From: Pseudomonadota bacterium
Lineage (GTDB): Bacteria > Pseudomonadota > Gammaproteobacteria > Burkholderiales > Gallionellaceae
Length of the DNA: 64,000 nt
Assembly: GCA_021787435.1 (NCBI GenBank)
Contig: JAJYLY010000001.1
Coordinates: forward strand, 309,059 to 373,058
Reading direction: 5' to 3'
Below are positions 63,201 through 64,000 of this stretch, one piece after another. The position numbers and the translations under genes are program-made. Under the pieces are notes generated by a model that saw nothing but the letters and a program-made list of their open reading frames with translations, made no database searches and had not been told where the DNA came from. The number at the start of each line of letters is the position of its first letter. Position 1 is the first letter of the stretch.

Positions 63201-63350
63201 CTTTCCAGCGGCGTCGGGGCGGAAACTCAGCGTCCGCTGGCGACGGTAGTGGTAGGCGGTCTGTTCACTTCCACTGCGTTGACCTTGCTGCTGTTGCCGC
63301 TGATGTATGAGTGGGTGGAGACACGCCGCGAACGCAAACAAGCGAAGTAA
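60264..63350 (+). CDS. czcA: CzcA-like heavy-metal RND efflux pump
   Basis: A 1028-aa pump with twelve membrane segments. The membrane signature LAVGTGMMVDGAVVMVENGF (about 392-411) is of the CzcA/divalent type. Positions matching the CusA relay carry Arg and Tyr at the first two sites, so Cu(I)/Ag(I) is unlikely; Zn, Cd or Co are the usual substrates of this group. Length and motifs are normal and the gene is intact. Confidence 0.9.
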   Translation: MLNKIVDLSLRYKVLVLVAFVLVVMLGVKAWREVPVDAFPDVTPVQVNIYTEAPGLAAEDVEKLLTFPVEGVMAGLPGVEEIRSVSLFGLSYVSVYFKDNVDIYFARRLVSEKLQEAKGRIPAGYGEPVLGANSSGLGQVFWYTIESADKKLSGMDLRTLQDWSVRLVLRTAPGVDDVMSWGGDEKQYQVLIDPQRLIKYGLTFKEVMEALTANNRQVGGQYVNLGQEQYLVRGLGLVSNTKDIGGIVITEKGGTPIYVHDVADVKEGPALRSGAVTKNGEEVVLGMALQRIGENAKNVVDAVKAKLKTVQQALPAGVTIKPIYDRTELVEKSVKTAENALVEGSVLVAIILFLFLGEVRSAIVVILALPLAMLISFILMQQWGLSANLMSLAGLAVGTGMMVDGAVVMVENGFRLLSHKVGQTVNKTHVILEAAREVINPTAFAILIIIVVFLPLFSLTGLEGKLFKPMALTITFAMIGSLVLTMTLVPVLSSLILKPKEEKDTFVVRWAKRLYLPLLDWALENKRKVLGGAFVLLIGTLALFPFLGKEFMPTLQEGSIMFRVTSIPSTSLDESIRVSEGIETALKRFPQVKSALATIGRAEKGETADVNYMEILVDLKPREQWPKPISFPELTRQMQEVLEKQAPSSVISATQPIQMRVEELISGVRATLALKLYGEDLATLDRLSSEIKPVLEKVPGVADLSLEANKGKPQMVIKVNRDEAARYGINADEILEVVQAGIGGKAVSTLIDGVKRFDIQVWLASDFRNSVEAINNIPIRTRTGVLVPMSSVATVELDEGYSFIRREQLQRYAVIQMDVKGRDVDGFVKEAADRIKREVKMPAGYWIEWGGSFENQQRAMAKLAVIVPLTIGLIFILLYTAFNSLIYATLIIANVPFAIIGGVIGLFVTGQYLSVPSAIGFIAVFGVAMLNGIVLVSFLNDQRLQGLSIREAVKQGAALRLRPVLMTASIAIFGLVPMLLSSGVGAETQRPLATVVVGGLFTSTALTLLLLPLMYEWVETRRERKQAK

Positions 63351-63406
63351 ACCAGTAGCGTGCGGCCTGAATTGGTCGCACGCAATCACTAAACAGGAGA
63401 ATCTCC

Positions 63407-63652
63407 ATGAAAGAAATCAAGGCTTATATACACAACCACCGCATTGCTGACGTGATTCGCGCTGTGAAGGAGTCAGGACTGTGCAACACGGACGGAACGC
63501 CTGGCTGCCGCAATCTCAGTGTCATCCCGGTGCAAAGCCTGCTCAAGGCGGTGGATGCCAGGGAACAACACTATTCTGTCGAGTTGGCCGAGACGGTCAT
63601 CAACGAATGCAGGTTGGAGTGTAAGCGCCCCATGAAGTACAGGCTGGTTTGA
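63407..63652 (+). pseudogene. PII-like protein of the czc operon, cut by IS66
   Basis: The first 71 codons (MKEIKAYIHNHRIADVIRAVK...DAREQHYSVELAETVINECRLE) are the N-terminal part of a PII-family protein often placed after czcA. At 63621 the IS66 inverted repeat begins and the frame ends with foreign codons at 63652. A normal protein has about 105-110 residues, so the C-terminal strands are missing. Confidence 0.75.
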
Positions 63653-64000
63653 TACGAATTATTTTCGGATGATAGCGACCTCGCATAAAGGAGGTTGCAA
63701 ATGAACGAAAGAACGGAATACTGGACTGCGCATGTTACGGCGGCCGAACAGGAAGGGATTTCTGCGAGTGAGTATGCGAGACGACATGGGCTGGCGGTGA
63801 AGACCCTGCAGTACTGGCGGCGGAAGCTGAATGCAATCAACCAGACCGGGGAGCCGCTGCAGGCCGGTAAATTTGTTGCACTGCATGTGGCGCCGGGTGC
63901 TGCACATCAAAACAACTGCACACTGGACCTGCCCTCCGGCCTGCGCCTGGCGATGTCGGCGTTGCCTTCGCCGGAATGGTTGGCGGCGTTGTCGCGCGTT
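63621..64000 (+). mobile_element. IS66-family element, left end
   Basis: The element starts with GTAAGCGCCCCATGAAG at 63621, a typical IS66 terminal repeat. It is followed after about 65 bp by the tnpA accessory gene and continues beyond the window. Confidence 0.8.
63701..64000 (+). CDS. IS66 TnpA accessory protein, partial
   Basis: The first 100 codons from ATG 63701 (AAAGGAGGTTGCAA upstream) encode an HTH_8-type protein, EYWTAHVTAAEQEGISASEYARRHGL...LQYWRRKL, as in IS66 TnpA. The window ends inside the gene; tnpB and tnpC should follow. Confidence 0.88.
   Translation, partial: MNERTEYWTAHVTAAEQEGISASEYARRHGLAVKTLQYWRRKLNAINQTGEPLQAGKFVALHVAPGAAHQNNCTLDLPSGLRLAMSALPSPEWLAALSRV

Noticed and set aside
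1..64000. CRISPR arrays, tRNA, rRNA, replication or partition genes, riboswitches
   Set aside because: None could be recognised; the only repeats are mobile-element ends, promoter boxes and small dyads.

Overview
The window (64 kb) looks like part of a conjugative element, either an IncP/Ti-like plasmid or an integrated relative, from a proteobacterium, most likely a betaproteobacterium. This placement rests on the trb/tra gene types and the metal-resistance gene content. No rRNA, tRNA, replication initiator or chromosomal housekeeping locus is present to name the host or to decide plasmid versus chromosome.

Region 1 (1-23,087) is the transfer module. Reading leftward (minus strand) from a candidate oriT near 19.3 kb are a MobC/TraJ-type accessory protein, a MOBP relaxase (traI), trbB, a Toprim primase-like protein, a 48-aa protein, an ArdC-like antirestriction protein, the coupling protein traG, the peptidase traF, and then trbC, trbD, trbE, an unknown 458-aa exported protein, trbJ, trbL, a small membrane protein and trbF (cut by the window edge). 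Reading rightward are traK-, traL-, traM- and traB-like genes, which meet a convergent ihfB plus zinc-ribbon pair. Five operon heads carry one shared promoter/operator box: TGTACA, 16 bp, TAT/TAA, with a conserved spacer. An IS91-type element with an accessory tyrosine recombinase sits between traF and trbC.

Region 2 (23.1-24.2 kb) is a graveyard of mobile DNA: the 3' end of a decayed group II intron next to the 3' half of an IS1111/IS110-type element.

Region 3 (24.2-31.8 kb) is a Cu(I)/Ag(I) efflux operon: two small exported proteins, CusF, CusC, CusB with a fused CusF domain, and CusA with all three methionines of the transport relay.

Region 4 (31.8-38.3 kb) is mobile DNA. It holds an IS3-family element split by an apparently full-length 1.8-kb group II intron, followed by a four-gene TnsB/TnsC-like transposon.

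Region 5 (38.4-54.5 kb) holds a Met-rich exported protein, a 143-bp MITE, a second RND efflux operon, a cupredoxin, a copper P1B ATPase, and a tightly packed cassette of small membrane, YHS and HMA proteins, a CrtYc/d-like protein, an ICMT-like methyltransferase and an MFS transporter. It ends in two decayed genes.

Region 6 (54.5-64 kb) holds an alpha/beta hydrolase, a CadR/PbrR-type MerR regulator facing the stub of a deleted cadA, a DUF302 protein, a frameshifted Met-rich protein and a third, Czc-type RND operon. Its last gene, a PII-like protein, is cut by an IS66-family element that runs off the window.

Taken together, this is a conjugative element carrying stacked copper, silver and zinc/cadmium/cobalt resistance in which successive insertions and deletions can be read. 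The least understood parts are the copper-ATPase-linked membrane cassette (49.3-53.6 kb), the shared tra promoter box, and the 458-aa T4SS-linked protein.
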